The notes below the pieces were generated by a model. The model saw only the letters and a program-made list of their open reading frames with translations, had not been told where the DNA came from and made no database searches. Positions 63,481 to 64,000 of a stretch of 64,000 nucleotides of DNA are shown piece by piece; position 1 is the first letter of the stretch, and each line of letters opens with the position of its first letter. Source of the stretch: Solen grandis (taxonomy: Eukaryota; Mollusca; Bivalvia; Adapedonta; Solenidae); NCBI GenBank assembly GCA_021229015.1, contig CM037778.1, positions 83,264,395 through 83,328,394 of the forward strand, written 5' to 3'. The translations under genes were made by a program, and so were the position numbers.

Positions 63481-64000
63481 ATTTAAATCTTTATGAATAA
63501 TTTCATAGGCTGATCAGGTTTTATATTGTTTACTAGCTCATTAGTGTCCTGAGGTCAAGGTTTTACACTGTAAAACATGTTCAGTTATATTACCTTTCAG
63601 GTTGATTTTAGCCTTTCCATGGTATACCACAGTGTTAAATGATGTGAGTGGGTAACCGTTATAAAACCTCTTCCCACAATTAGAAAAATGTGGGTATTTC
63701 TAAACGGTATCCTCACATTACGCGGGTCATTGACTGTAGATATTAGATATCATGGATATCCAGTCAGATATCGCAATCTTGATTATCCGGGTCGATATCG
63801 CTCGAGATATTGGATTAAATGGTTTAAAACTTGTGAGATTTTTAATATCTAGATCTTATCATGATGCTAACAAGTTATCATAACATATAAAAATGATTGA
63901 ACCGATTGGTTTTGGATTAATATTTGATAGAATCGATGAACATTAATGATCATCTAATTATAGTTCTGTATTCAAATCCATGGGAAAATATCTTCAGAGA

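Overview
This is an AT-rich invertebrate nuclear window, most likely from a bivalve mollusc. The basis is an intron-rich SUEL-lectin/CUB gene, a tRNA-derived SINE close to the V-SINEs known from molluscs, several non-LTR retrotransposon fragments, PIF/Harbinger, piggyBac-type and other MITEs, many minisatellites, and a remnant of a Polinton/Maverick (adintovirus-like) DNA element. No rRNA, tRNA, CRISPR array or bacterial operon is visible. A 100-base run of N at 28165-28264 is an assembly gap. The species cannot be named from the sequence alone.

Layout. (1) 1-13 kb: a minus-strand LINE fragment, a degenerate 36-bp-type minisatellite, an intronless class B2/Methuselah-like receptor broken by several frameshifts (2214-4229), an element with terminal hairpins and ~160-bp internal repeats (4332-6030), a SINE piece, and two tail-to-tail LINE copies (8.15-12.95 kb). 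(2) 13-26.3 kb: remains of a Polinton. A protein-primed family B DNA polymerase (plus strand) is broken by frameshifts, stops before the polymerase palm, and is split by an 8.14-kb PIF/Harbinger transposon (15151-23290, TSD TCA). On the minus strand follow three small genes: a TBP-like protein, a BIR-domain protein and a PC4-like transcription coactivator. The TBP-like and PC4-like genes each have the same CCAAT-plus-TATA promoter block upstream. The Harbinger itself carries a Myb/SANT-like gene with several exons, an incomplete DDE transposase, and three later insertions. (3) 26.3-28.2 kb: a second copy of the 5' LINE fragment, AT-rich palindromic repeats, and the gap. (4) 29.07-43.59 kb, minus strand: a host gene with signal peptide, SUEL/galactose-binding lectin domain, CUB domain and Ser/Thr/Pro-rich linker; four coding exons are visible, all joined in phase 1, and the 3' end is missing. 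Its two large introns hold MITEs and minisatellites. A TATA-type promoter candidate lies near 44.57 kb. (5) 44.6-64 kb: no gene recognised. There are MITEs, SINE fragments, minisatellites (notably 56.45-57.68 kb), a second hairpin-ended element (54.9-56.2 kb), one ~80-nt hairpin, and a cluster of octamer (ATGCAAAT) sites.

How the parts fit. Only two loci look like ordinary host genes, the receptor (now a pseudogene) and the lectin/CUB gene. The most unusual part is the Polinton remnant: a virus-like element whose accessory genes (TBP-like, PC4-like, BIR) suggest its own control of RNA polymerase II transcription plus suppression of host cell death, with a shared promoter for the first two. 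All of its genes are damaged or partial, so this copy is a fossil; intact relatives would be needed to test the idea.
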